A stretch of DNA of 19,882 nt from Nitrospiraceae bacterium UBA6898 (GTDB taxonomy: Bacteria; Nitrospirota; Thermodesulfovibrionia; Thermodesulfovibrionales; UBA6898), in the NCBI GenBank assembly GCA_002448975.1, contig DKBO01000222.1:1-19882 (forward strand), written 5' to 3'. Below are positions 1 through 6,788 of the stretch, one piece after another; positions within the stretch are counted from its first letter, which is position 1, and the number at the start of each line of letters is the position of its first letter. The position numbers and the translations under genes are program-made. The notes under the pieces are model-generated. The model saw only the letters and a list, made by a program, of their open reading frames with translations. It ran no database searches and was not told where the DNA came from.

Positions 1-696
1 ATGACCACGCGCATTCTCGAAACAAAAAGGGAACGGCTTATCGCCACCTTTCTCATTGCGCTTGCCATCCCCTGTTCCGCACAGCTTGGGGTGATCCTCG
101 GCATGCTGGGACCATATTCCATTAAAGTGGCTCTCTGGTGGATCGGCACCGTCCTGGGGGTCCTGCTCCTTGCCGGCACGATCACGGCACAGGTACTGCC
201 GGGCGACAAGGCGGATTTCTTTCTGGAAATTCCGCCCATGCGCATGCCGCGCATGGGAAATATTTTCATGAAGACGCTCAGCAGGATCGAATGGTACCTG
301 AAAGAAGCGGTGCCCCTCTTTGTCCTGGGCACCCTCATACTCTTCATCCTCGATAAGACGCATGTCCTGAGGTGGCTGGAAGAGGCGGCGTCACCCCTCA
401 TCGTGAGATTCCTTGGTCTTCCGCGAGAGGCTACAGCAGCGTTTATCATGGGCTTTCTGAGAAGAGACTACGGGGCAGCGGGGCTCTTTGAGCTCTCCAA
501 AGAGGGCCTTATGGATGAAAACCAGATCATCGTCAGCATTGTAACCCTCACCCTTTTCGTCCCCTGCCTTGCGAGTTTCTTTATGATCATCAAGGAACGG
601 GGCATGAGGACATCGCTCCTGATGTTCGGACTTATAACCGTCTTCGCCCTCCTTGTCGGAGGGAGCATCAATATCGTGTTGTCGCTGTTTTCCTGA
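1..696 (+). CDS. feoB: FeoB ferrous iron transporter, C-terminal part (5' end outside window)
   Basis: This is the C-terminal membrane half of FeoB, the GTP-driven inner-membrane Fe(II) importer. The 231 visible residues are almost all hydrophobic helices. They carry the FeoB/Gate-domain signatures: TRILETKRERLIATFL leading into IPCSAQL (Cys25 of the fragment), GFLRRDYGAAGLF near residues 151-163, and TLFVPCLASF with Cys189. FeoB is usually about 650-800 residues with an N-terminal G domain, so the ATG at base 1 is only an internal methionine and the G domain lies upstream of the window. The stop is TGA at 694-696. The next gene starts 51 bases later from its own promoter, so the PBP gene need not depend on feoB transcription. 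No Fur box can be judged here because the true promoter is outside the window. Confidence 0.93.
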   Translation: MTTRILETKRERLIATFLIALAIPCSAQLGVILGMLGPYSIKVALWWIGTVLGVLLLAGTITAQVLPGDKADFFLEIPPMRMPRMGNIFMKTLSRIEWYLKEAVPLFVLGTLILFILDKTHVLRWLEEAASPLIVRFLGLPREATAAFIMGFLRRDYGAAGLFELSKEGLMDENQIIVSIVTLTLFVPCLASFFMIIKERGMRTSLLMFGLITVFALLVGGSINIVLSLFS

Positions 697-706
697 GCAC
701 ATCCTT

Positions 707-736
707 TTGACAGCCCTTTCGGAAGACGGGTATAAT
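707..736 (+). promoter_or_regulatory. Consensus sigma70-type promoter for the PBP gene
   Basis: TTGACA at 707-712 and TATAAT at 731-736 are both perfect consensus hexamers with an 18-base spacer. The predicted transcription start is about 742-743, only some five bases before the GTG start at 748. The promoter lies in the 51-base gap after feoB. Confidence 0.8.
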
Positions 737-747
737 CGTAACTGACA

Positions 748-3048
748 GTGAAAGCGCGACGTGTCATTATTCTCATTCTGTCCTCCGTTCTTGTTGGCGG
801 CATAGCAGGCGGTTATCTTGCACTGATCAGGGGTATACCGTCCATTGATGAGCTCAAGCACTACCATGCTGTCCCGGGGACAAAGATCTTTGCTGACGAT
901 GATATCCTCATCGGGGAACTGAAGGCCGAAAAAGGCATCTTCGTCCCCTTCAAAAACATCCCGAGGCATATGACCCAGGCGCTCATTGCCGTCGAGGACT
1001 CGCGGTTCTTCAAGCACAAGGGGATCGACTATATTGCCATTGCACGTGCCGTCGTGAAAGACATCATCCACGTAAGCCTGAAGGAGGGTGGAAGCACCCT
1101 GACGCAGCAGCTCGCAAAAGTGGTATTCCTCACCTCTGAAAAAACGCTCACCCGGAAACTGAAAGAGGCAGCCCTGGCATTCAAAATAGAGAAGAGCCTT
1201 ACCAAGCAGGAGATCCTCGAACTCTACCTGAACAAGGTCTATTTCGGCCATGGCGCCTACGGCGTTGAGATGGCTGCCAGGACGTACTTCGGAAAATCCG
1301 CGCGACAGCTGTCGCTTGCCGAGTCGTCGCTCATCGCAGGCCTGGTAAAGGCTCCCAGCACCTATTCGCCCTTTAATGACCTCTCCCGTGCAAAGGAGCG
1401 GCAGTACACCGTCCTCAACCGCATGGTAGAGGAAGGATATATCACCGCTAGGGAACGGGAAACAGCATATACCCAACCTCTGTATCTTTCCAGCCTGAGA
1501 AGGGGGGCCGAGGCAAACGGCTACTTCATAGAATATGTCAGAAAATATGCTGAAGACACGTATGGAGAAGAGATGGTGTATAAGACCGGGCTGAAAATAT
1601 ACACCACGCTGAACCGCGCAATGCAGCTGTCGGCTGTCAATGCCATGCAGAACGGACTGCGGGAGGTCGACAAACGGCGCGGTTGGCGCGGGGTGCTTGA
1701 GAACAAAAAAGATACGGATTTCGAGAAGGAGCTGAAAACCCGGGACATCGCGACCTCGGTGGTGAACAATCCGGGTGACATGTATACGGGTCTGGTGCTG
1801 AAGGTGACCGCGGACGAAGCAACGATCAAGACACGGGGAATGATCGGAAAGCTTTCGGTCAAGGATGCGTTATGGGCAGCAAAGGTGATGAACAAATCCG
1901 GCAGCACCAAGATGCTGAAGAACTTCAGCCTTACTCAGATCCTCCACCCCGGTGATGTCATCAGGGTCAGCATAAAGAGCATTCAAAACAAGAAAGTAAC
2001 CCTTGCCCTTGAGCAGGAACCTGAATTGGAAGGAGCCCTTGTCGCGCTTGAACCCTATTCCGGTTTTGTGCGTGCCATGGTCGGCGGCTATGATTTTTCA
2101 CGGAGCGACTTTAACCGCGCCACCATGGCAAGGCGCCAGCCCGGATCTGCCTTCAAACCCATCATCTATGCCGCTGCCATGGATCACGGGTTCACGCCCG
2201 CCAGCGTTATCATCGATGAGCCGGTCACCTATCCCGGAGGTCCCAAGGGCGAATGGAAGCCGGAAAACTACGATCATATCCATTACGGCCCGACACGGCT
2301 GCGGGAGGCGCTCACCTATTCACGCAATGTCGTTACCGTGAGGCTTGTGGATGCCATGGGCATCGACAGCCTCCTGAGCTTTGCGCGGACCGTCGGCGTG
2401 ACCGGCGATATGCCCCGGAACTTGAGCATTGCCCTGGGGTCCTTCAGCATCACACCACTCGAAATGGCATCTGTTTACAACGTCTTTGCCAGCAGCGGCA
2501 TGAAATCACGGCCGATCACCATAAAATATATAACCGACATTAAGGGCAGGGTCCTTGAGACGAATGAGCCTGAACCTGCACAGTGCATCAGTCCGCAGAC
2601 TGCCTTTCTCATCACCTCCATGATGGAGGATGTTGTAAAGTACGGTACGGGATGGCAGGCAAAAGCTCTTGGCAGACCGGTTGCCGCAAAGACCGGCACG
2701 ACGAATGACTATAAGGATGCCTGGTTTGTCGGCTATACCACTAACCTTGTTGCCGCTGTCTGGGTCGGGTTTGACAATGCAAGGACGCTCGGCTCGCAGG
2801 AGACGGGAGGCAGGGCCGCTGCCCCCATCTGGACATCGTTCATGAGCGGCGCAGCCAAAGAAGAGCCGGAAGAGTTCGCCTCGCCGGAGGGAATTGTGAG
2901 CATGAACATTGATCCGAAGACCGGTCTCCTTTCCCAAGATGATTTTGCCGTCAAGGAGTATTTCAAGGAAAGCACGCAGCCGAAACAATACACCCCTGTG
3001 CCGACCATCTGGGAAATCAGGGATCCGTCTAAATTCAAATTTGACTGA
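748..3048 (+). CDS. mrcA: Class A penicillin-binding protein (PBP1A-like transglycosylase/transpeptidase)
   Basis: This bifunctional peptidoglycan synthase is anchored in the inner membrane by a helix at about residues 5-28. The glycosyltransferase domain (GT51) spans roughly 55-230, with the catalytic Glu83 in EDSRFFKHKG and the GGSTLTQQLAK motif at 114-124. An OB-like segment (about 310-425) separates it from the transpeptidase domain. That domain has the acyl-serine Ser467 in SAFK, the SRN motif at 525-527 and KTGTT at 648-652. All catalytic motifs are intact, and 766 residues is normal for a PBP1A. The start is GTG at 748: an in-frame TAA lies at 739-741, so no upstream start is possible, and the next residues encode the membrane anchor. 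There is no Shine-Dalgarno sequence, and the predicted +1 is about five bases away, so the mRNA is nearly leaderless. The TPR gene follows 9 bases after the stop. Confidence 0.95.
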   Translation: MKARRVIILILSSVLVGGIAGGYLALIRGIPSIDELKHYHAVPGTKIFADDDILIGELKAEKGIFVPFKNIPRHMTQALIAVEDSRFFKHKGIDYIAIARAVVKDIIHVSLKEGGSTLTQQLAKVVFLTSEKTLTRKLKEAALAFKIEKSLTKQEILELYLNKVYFGHGAYGVEMAARTYFGKSARQLSLAESSLIAGLVKAPSTYSPFNDLSRAKERQYTVLNRMVEEGYITARERETAYTQPLYLSSLRRGAEANGYFIEYVRKYAEDTYGEEMVYKTGLKIYTTLNRAMQLSAVNAMQNGLREVDKRRGWRGVLENKKDTDFEKELKTRDIATSVVNNPGDMYTGLVLKVTADEATIKTRGMIGKLSVKDALWAAKVMNKSGSTKMLKNFSLTQILHPGDVIRVSIKSIQNKKVTLALEQEPELEGALVALEPYSGFVRAMVGGYDFSRSDFNRATMARRQPGSAFKPIIYAAAMDHGFTPASVIIDEPVTYPGGPKGEWKPENYDHIHYGPTRLREALTYSRNVVTVRLVDAMGIDSLLSFARTVGVTGDMPRNLSIALGSFSITPLEMASVYNVFASSGMKSRPITIKYITDIKGRVLETNEPEPAQCISPQTAFLITSMMEDVVKYGTGWQAKALGRPVAAKTGTTNDYKDAWFVGYTTNLVAAVWVGFDNARTLGSQETGGRAAAPIWTSFMSGAAKEEPEEFASPEGIVSMNIDPKTGLLSQDDFAVKEYFKESTQPKQYTPVPTIWEIRDPSKFKFD

Positions 3049-3057
3049 GGAGGAACC

Positions 3058-3345
3058 ATGAAGACAAGGCTAATGTTTCTGATCGTTGCATTACTCTGTT
3101 TCGCGGCGTCTGCCGCCTCTGCAGATTACGCAGCCGGAGTATCTTTCTACAAAAAACAGCATTATGCGGAATGCATCCGGGAACTGCAGGCATATACCGA
3201 AAAGACCCCCGACCCCCGCGCGTATTACCTTATGGGATATGCAAGCTATAAGCTCAGGGATTTTTCAGGGGCACGGGAGTACTTTAATAAGACATACCTT
3301 CTTGACCCTAATTTCGGGCCGTCTTCCCTGGAGATCACGAAATAG
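3058..3345 (+). CDS. Small periplasmic TPR-repeat protein
   Basis: This 95-residue protein starts with a Sec signal peptide (MKTRLMFLIVALLCF..., probable cleavage after the ASA at 20-22). The mature part is about 72 residues and looks like two tetratricopeptide helix pairs: YAAGVSFYKKQHYAECIREL, then PRAYYLMGYASYKLRDF and REYFNKTYLLDP. TPR proteins of this kind are scaffolds for protein contacts. The specific partner is unknown, but co-transcription with the PBP suggests a role near cell-wall synthesis. The cysteine at 14 does not fit a lipobox, so it is probably soluble. AGGAGG at 3048-3053 gives a strong ribosome site five bases from the ATG and overlaps the PBP stop codon region. No terminator is obvious in the 14 bases before the convergent MerR gene. 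Confidence 0.75.
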   Translation: MKTRLMFLIVALLCFAASAASADYAAGVSFYKKQHYAECIRELQAYTEKTPDPRAYYLMGYASYKLRDFSGAREYFNKTYLLDPNFGPSSLEITK

Positions 3346-3359
3346 GGAAGCGGGTGCAG

Positions 3360-3800
3360 CTATTTTTTCGAAGCGCCCTTCTTTGAGATGTAGACGACAC
3401 AGTCCTCACATATCCGGCCGGACTCCGTGTTGCATATCATTCTGTTGAGTTCCCAACAGGGCTTGGTCTTATCAATATAGGCAGAGCACTTCCCCTTGCG
3501 CTCCGTCGGACAGTTCGTGATCTCCCAACAGGGGGCGTAATCAAGCAGCTTCTTGATGCCCTCAATGCTGATCTTTTTGTTATGGATGAGGTCCCGCAGG
3601 CATCGGAGCCACTTGATATCATTCTCTGAATAGAACCGGTTCTTGTTCCTCCGGGCGGGCTTGATGAGCCCGTGCTTCTCATAGAGCCTGAGCGTCTGGT
3701 CGGTCGTTCCGATCAGCTCCGCTACTATCCCGATAGGATAGAGCGCCATGTTCTGTTTCTCTTCTTCGCTCAGGTCTTTCTTCATCTTTTCTTTTGCCAT
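3360..3800 (-). CDS. MerR/HspR-like regulator with C-terminal two-CW cysteine domain
   Basis: Residues about 20-85 form a MerR-family winged helix (YPIGIVAELIGTTDQTLRLY, then HGLIKPARRNKNRFYSEND), closest by eye to HspR-like proteins. The rest is not the usual dimer coiled coil. It is a cysteine-rich tail with two similar halves: CWE at 91 and 115, with further cysteines at 97, 105, 123, 131 and 134 (spacing C-x5-C-x7-C, then C-x7-C-x7-C-x2-C). This resembles the two-CW domain found in anaerobes, and a metal, Fe-S or redox sensing role is inference. The start is uncertain. ATG at 3800 lacks a Shine-Dalgarno sequence. Met18 (3749), just before the DNA-binding domain and preceded by GAAGAG, is an alternative. 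The gene is divergent from atpBE across a 189-base gap containing both promoters. Confidence 0.85.
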   Translation of the reverse strand: MAKEKMKKDLSEEEKQNMALYPIGIVAELIGTTDQTLRLYEKHGLIKPARRNKNRFYSENDIKWLRCLRDLIHNKKISIEGIKKLLDYAPCWEITNCPTERKGKCSAYIDKTKPCWELNRMICNTESGRICEDCVVYISKKGASKK

Positions 3801-3849
3801 AGTATCGTTTTGACCGCCTGTGCAGGTGCGTTGCTGATAATCACAATTA

Positions 3850-3878
3850 TTAATACACTTTTAAAATGAAAAATGCAA
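3850..3878 (-). promoter_or_regulatory. Possible promoter of the MerR-type gene
   Basis: On the minus strand TTGCAT (3878-3873) and TATTAA (3855-3850) are spaced by 17 bases. The predicted start is near 3843, giving a leader of about 43 bases to the ATG at 3800. A short dyad GCAA-N5-TTGC (3875-3887) overlaps the -35 element. The surrounding 3841-3910 is markedly AT-rich compared with the genes. Confidence 0.4.
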
Positions 3879-3931
3879 GTTTTTTGCTTTTATTGTCATT
3901 TTTTATAGTCCTATAACAGGGCGGTAAATCC

Positions 3932-3965
3932 TTGACTTCTCGCAATTTCCTTAGGTAATATTACC
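3932..3965 (+). promoter_or_regulatory. Promoter of atpBE with overlapping dyads (candidate operator)
   Basis: TTGACT at 3932-3937 and TAATAT at 3956-3961 are separated by 18 bases. The predicted start is near 3968, 22 bases before atpB. Two dyads overlap this promoter: an imperfect 15-base one, ATTTCCTTAGGTAAT (3945-3959), between -35 and -10 where MerR-family proteins bind, and a perfect 12-base palindrome GGTAATATTACC (3954-3965) over the -10. The spacing and location fit regulation by the divergent MerR gene, but no binding is shown. Confidence 0.5.
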
Positions 3966-3989
3966 CTAATTTTCTCCAAAGGAGACCTT

Positions 3990-4676
3990 ATGCACGAAGA
4001 AAAACTCTTGATGGATATATTCATAAATCCTCACACCGTGCCCCATTTCGTATCCTATGCCTTTCTTGCATCGCTGCTTCTTATCGGGACAGCCCTTATG
4101 GTCAGAACATCCCTGCAGCTCGTTCCGACCGGTGTACAGAACTTCATGGAGACAATTGCTGAAGGGATCCTGAACCTCTGTGAGGAAAACATCGGACACC
4201 ACTGGGCAAAGCATTTTTTCCCCTTTATAGGAACCATAGCCCTGTATGTGGCTGTCTGCAACTTCATGGGGCTTATCCCCGGCTTCTTTTCGCCGACAAG
4301 CAATATCAACAACAACATTGCCCTGGCGATACCGGTCTTTTTGGCAACACATATCTACGGCATCAGGGTCCACGGATTCGGTTATCTGAAGCACTTTCTC
4401 GGCCCTATCCGGTCGATCGCAGCATTGCCGCTCATGATCCTGATCTTCCTGATAGAGCTCATCGGCCATCTGGTCAGGCCGGTTACCCTCTCGGTCAGGC
4501 TTTTCGGCAATATGGTTGCAAAGCATATCATACTGCTGGTTCTTGCATCACTTTCCCCCTGGATTATTCCGACGGCGATTCTCGCGCTCGGAACTCTGGT
4601 GAGCATCATCCAGGCATTCGTCTTCACGCTGCTCGCTACCTTGTATCTCGCTGGTGCCGTTGAAGAGGCACATTAA
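3990..4676 (+). CDS. atpB: F0F1 ATP synthase subunit a
   Basis: Subunit a is the F0 stator channel in the inner membrane that passes ions to the c ring. The 228 residues form five or six helices. They include the family signature LSVRLFGNM, with the essential channel arginine at Arg170, followed by conserved polar positions in the last helix region (SIIQAFVFTLLATLYL). NFMGLIPGF at 91-99 is also typical. Length is normal for bacterial AtpB. A good ribosome site AAAGGAG (3978-3984) sits five bases before the ATG. The gene is first in a two-gene operon with atpE 32 bases downstream. No atpI-like gene precedes it. Confidence 0.96.
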   Translation: MHEEKLLMDIFINPHTVPHFVSYAFLASLLLIGTALMVRTSLQLVPTGVQNFMETIAEGILNLCEENIGHHWAKHFFPFIGTIALYVAVCNFMGLIPGFFSPTSNINNNIALAIPVFLATHIYGIRVHGFGYLKHFLGPIRSIAALPLMILIFLIELIGHLVRPVTLSVRLFGNMVAKHIILLVLASLSPWIIPTAILALGTLVSIIQAFVFTLLATLYLAGAVEEAH

Positions 4677-4690
4677 TGAAAGTTCTGAGG

Positions 4691-4698
4691 AAAGGAGG
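4691..4698 (+). promoter_or_regulatory. Ribosome binding site that fixes the atpE start
   Basis: AAAGGAGG at 4691-4698 lies ten bases before the ATG at 4709. It lies inside the longer open frame that begins at 4676, and so identifies 4709 as the real start and the signal peptide as the true N-terminus. Confidence 0.8.
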
Positions 4699-4708
4699 GA
4701 AGAACCAC

Positions 4709-5053
4709 ATGAAAAAAATTCTTTCTCTCGCACTGCTGGCATGTGCAGTTGTCTGCCTGCTTGCTCCGGTGATGGTCTTCGCTGAGGAGGCTGCAGCCAA
4801 GGCAGAGGGCGGATCAGGAAGCAGCATGGCTGCTCTTGCAGCGGGCATCGCTATCGGCGTTGCAGCATTCGGTACCGGCATTGGCCAGGGTATGGGCCTG
4901 AAAGGTGCTACCGAGGGTATTGCAAGGAATCCGGGAGCCTCCGGCAAGATCACGACGACCCTGATCATCGGTCTCGCCATGATCGAGTCTCTTGCGATCT
5001 ACGCGCTGCTGGTATCGCTCGGTATCCTGATCAACCAGAAGATGTTCTTCTAA
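4709..5053 (+). CDS. atpE: F0F1 ATP synthase subunit c (with N-terminal signal peptide)
   Basis: Subunit c forms the rotating ion-carrying ring of F0. It has two helices joined by the polar loop ARNPGAS (72-78). The ion-binding carboxylate is Glu93 in AMIESLAIYALL, with Gln60 in GIGQG on the first helix. Gln60, Glu93, Ser94 and Tyr98 match positions that coordinate Na+ in Ilyobacter-type rings, whereas the threonine after the Glu-Ser pair is leucine here. An extra N-terminal hydrophobic stretch (about 1-25, ending VFA-EEAA) looks like a cleavable signal or insertion peptide, making it 114 residues against about 80-90 usually. An in-frame ATG at 4676 is rejected because the ribosome site lies downstream of it. 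Genes for the b subunit and F1 are not in the window. Confidence 0.95.
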   Translation: MKKILSLALLACAVVCLLAPVMVFAEEAAAKAEGGSGSSMAALAAGIAIGVAAFGTGIGQGMGLKGATEGIARNPGASGKITTTLIIGLAMIESLAIYALLVSLGILINQKMFF

Positions 5054-5070
5054 GAATGTCTCGGGAAGGT

Positions 5071-5103
5071 AAAAAAGGCCGTGGTCACCACGGCCTTTTT
5101 TTT
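5071..5103. terminator. Bidirectional intrinsic terminator between atpE and the sensor gene
   Basis: GGCCGTGGTCACCACGGCC (5077-5095) folds into an 8-bp GC-rich stem with a three-base loop. It is flanked by six A on the left (5071-5076) and eight T on the right (5096-5103), which extend the pairing. It can therefore stop transcription from both convergent genes. Confidence 0.93.
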
Positions 5104-5128
5104 GTTCAGGCACCTGGGTTATGCAGCG

Positions 5129-6700
5129 CTATGCCTTCCGGGAGCCTGTATGCAGCTTCTCATACATACGCGCATTTTCTATGGCAATGCCGCATTGTTC
5201 GGAAAGGGCAACGCTAAAATCGATCTCGTCCTGGCTGAAGGTCCTGTGCACGTTGGTAAGAAGCCGGAGTATGCCGATAACCCTGCCGTGCGCATTGATC
5301 GGAAGTGTCAGGACACTCTTAATCCCCTCCGCCTCTGCCTCCTTCTTGTAGGCTATCCGATCGTCCGTCATCACGTCATAGATCGCGACCGGCTTTTCAT
5401 TCAGTGCTTCCCGGATGTTCTCCTCGGTATCAACCGGCCCCCTGCTCAGATACCGTTCGGACAATCCGTGCGCTGCAACAAGCACAAGTTTCTTTCCTGA
5501 TTCATCAAGAAGGCGTATCGTAGCTGCCTTGAGCTTCATGACTGCAGGGATCATCTTGACGATCATGTCCAGGACCTCATGGATATTGAGGGTTGAGCTT
5601 ATCGTCTTGGTGACCGCTTGGAAAATATCGAGATATTCCCGCTCTCTCGATACGACCCCTTCAAAATGCCGGGCATTCATGATGGCAATCGCGGCCTGTT
5701 CCGCAAGGGCTGCAAGGAACTTAAGATCCTCATCCGAATAGGCCACCGGTTCGGCAGTGTACATCCTGAGCAGGCCGATCACCTCGTCCTTGACCCTGAG
5801 GGGAATGGACAGGATGGTCCTTATGCCCTCTTTTTCTGCCTCCTTGCGGTACTTTGCGGACTTGTCCTCCGTGATGTCATAGATGGAGACCGGTTTCCCT
5901 GCAAGCGCGTCGTCCACAGAGCGGTCATACTCAACTGGGCCCTTGTTCACATAGCTTTCGCTCAAACCGTGTGAGGCAGCGATCTCGAGCTGATTCTTTT
6001 CCTTGTTGAGGAGCCGCACCAGGCTGGCTTTCATATTCATGACCCTGACGACATTCGTCACGATAAGCTTCAGCACCTCTTCCAGAGAAAGACTCGTACT
6101 GATGGCCTTGCAGACGTTCTGATAGCTTTCAAGGTAGATTCGCTTGGAAAATATCTTCTCGGCACAGACGGGACACATGGAATGCGTAAAGTCACCGAAC
6201 CCCTGTTCGCCGAGATAGGCTTCCAACTGCTCCCAGGTATCGTCATCGTGACGTATCTTCTTGCACCACCCGCATATCGGAATGAGCCTGTCCAGCTTCT
6301 CCGTCCTGAGTTGAAACGGTCTGAGCCCCCTGAAACCGGCAGTCGCCCGGAATGCAAGGACAGCCCCTTCGTAGTTCCCGTCACCCTTAAGCGGAGAGAT
6401 ATGCGCTTCAACAAGAATCTTCCCTCCCGTCGCCGAAATGACAAAAAGATTCTTCTGGAGGGGCTCTCGTATACCACCTGTGGACGCTATGTGATCGCAG
6501 AAGTCATTGCCTTCCTCATCCTCGAAGCGCGGCAAACGCTCATGACTGAGCGCGGACAGCACGTCATCAGCAGGAATGCCGGTAATGGCAGCAGCACCGC
6601 GGTTCCAGTATCGTATGCTTCCGTCCGGAGCAACAAGACAGACGCCGTCAGCGATATGTTCCAGTATACGGTGATAGAACTTCAATTTCTTGTCGAACAT
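5129..6700 (-). CDS. PAS - zinc knuckle - GAF - GAF sensor protein without output domain
   Basis: The 523 residues are all sensory. A PAS domain covers about 5-120 (HIADGVCLVAPDGSIRYWN). It is followed by a zinc-binding-like segment with C143-x2-C146 and C176-x2-C179 plus His173, a module often placed after PAS domains in environmental sensor kinases. Two GAF domains (about 190-345 and 355-512) resemble each other closely, sharing HGLSE-x-Y-x3-GPV, the YD motif and EGI-x3-L-x-P, so they probably arose by tandem duplication. There is no membrane segment, kinase, GGDEF, EAL or helix-turn-helix, so it is probably a cytoplasmic ligand sensor acting on a partner protein. The start at 6700 is uncertain because the upstream ribosome site is weak. 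It is divergent from ribF. The ligand is unknown. Confidence 0.85.
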   Translation of the reverse strand: MFDKKLKFYHRILEHIADGVCLVAPDGSIRYWNRGAAAITGIPADDVLSALSHERLPRFEDEEGNDFCDHIASTGGIREPLQKNLFVISATGGKILVEAHISPLKGDGNYEGAVLAFRATAGFRGLRPFQLRTEKLDRLIPICGWCKKIRHDDDTWEQLEAYLGEQGFGDFTHSMCPVCAEKIFSKRIYLESYQNVCKAISTSLSLEEVLKLIVTNVVRVMNMKASLVRLLNKEKNQLEIAASHGLSESYVNKGPVEYDRSVDDALAGKPVSIYDITEDKSAKYRKEAEKEGIRTILSIPLRVKDEVIGLLRMYTAEPVAYSDEDLKFLAALAEQAAIAIMNARHFEGVVSREREYLDIFQAVTKTISSTLNIHEVLDMIVKMIPAVMKLKAATIRLLDESGKKLVLVAAHGLSERYLSRGPVDTEENIREALNEKPVAIYDVMTDDRIAYKKEAEAEGIKSVLTLPINAHGRVIGILRLLTNVHRTFSQDEIDFSVALSEQCGIAIENARMYEKLHTGSRKA

Positions 6701-6747
6701 GGTCTCACGCCGCTTCCGTATTTTTTTTCCAAAGAAATCAAAAAAGC

Positions 6748-6759
6748 ATTATAATTATA
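6748..6759. promoter_or_regulatory. AT-rich -10 elements in the divergent sensor/ribF gap
   Basis: ATTATAATTATA contains a plus-strand TATAAT (6750-6755) and minus-strand TATAAT hexamers (6748-6753 and 6754-6759). It sits in the 88-base gap between the divergent genes and could serve both. No convincing -35 hexamer accompanies any of them. Confidence 0.35.
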
Positions 6760-6788
6760 CATCAGTCCCGCGGTTCTATAGGAAAGAA

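Noticed and set aside
1..3. ATG at base 1 as the true start of a 231-residue protein
   Set aside because: The sequence aligns with the middle of FeoB; the gene is cut by the window edge.
391..1476. 361-residue minus-strand open frame across the end of feoB and the PBP gene
   Set aside because: It lies opposite two clearly coding genes with intact domains and shows no recognisable family or ribosome site.
4676..4708. Upstream in-frame ATG for atpE
   Set aside because: The strong AAAGGAGG lies inside this extension and points to ATG 4709.
6690..6788. Upstream in-frame ATG for ribF
   Set aside because: It overlaps the divergent sensor gene and adds residues unlike RibF; AGGAAAG supports 6789.
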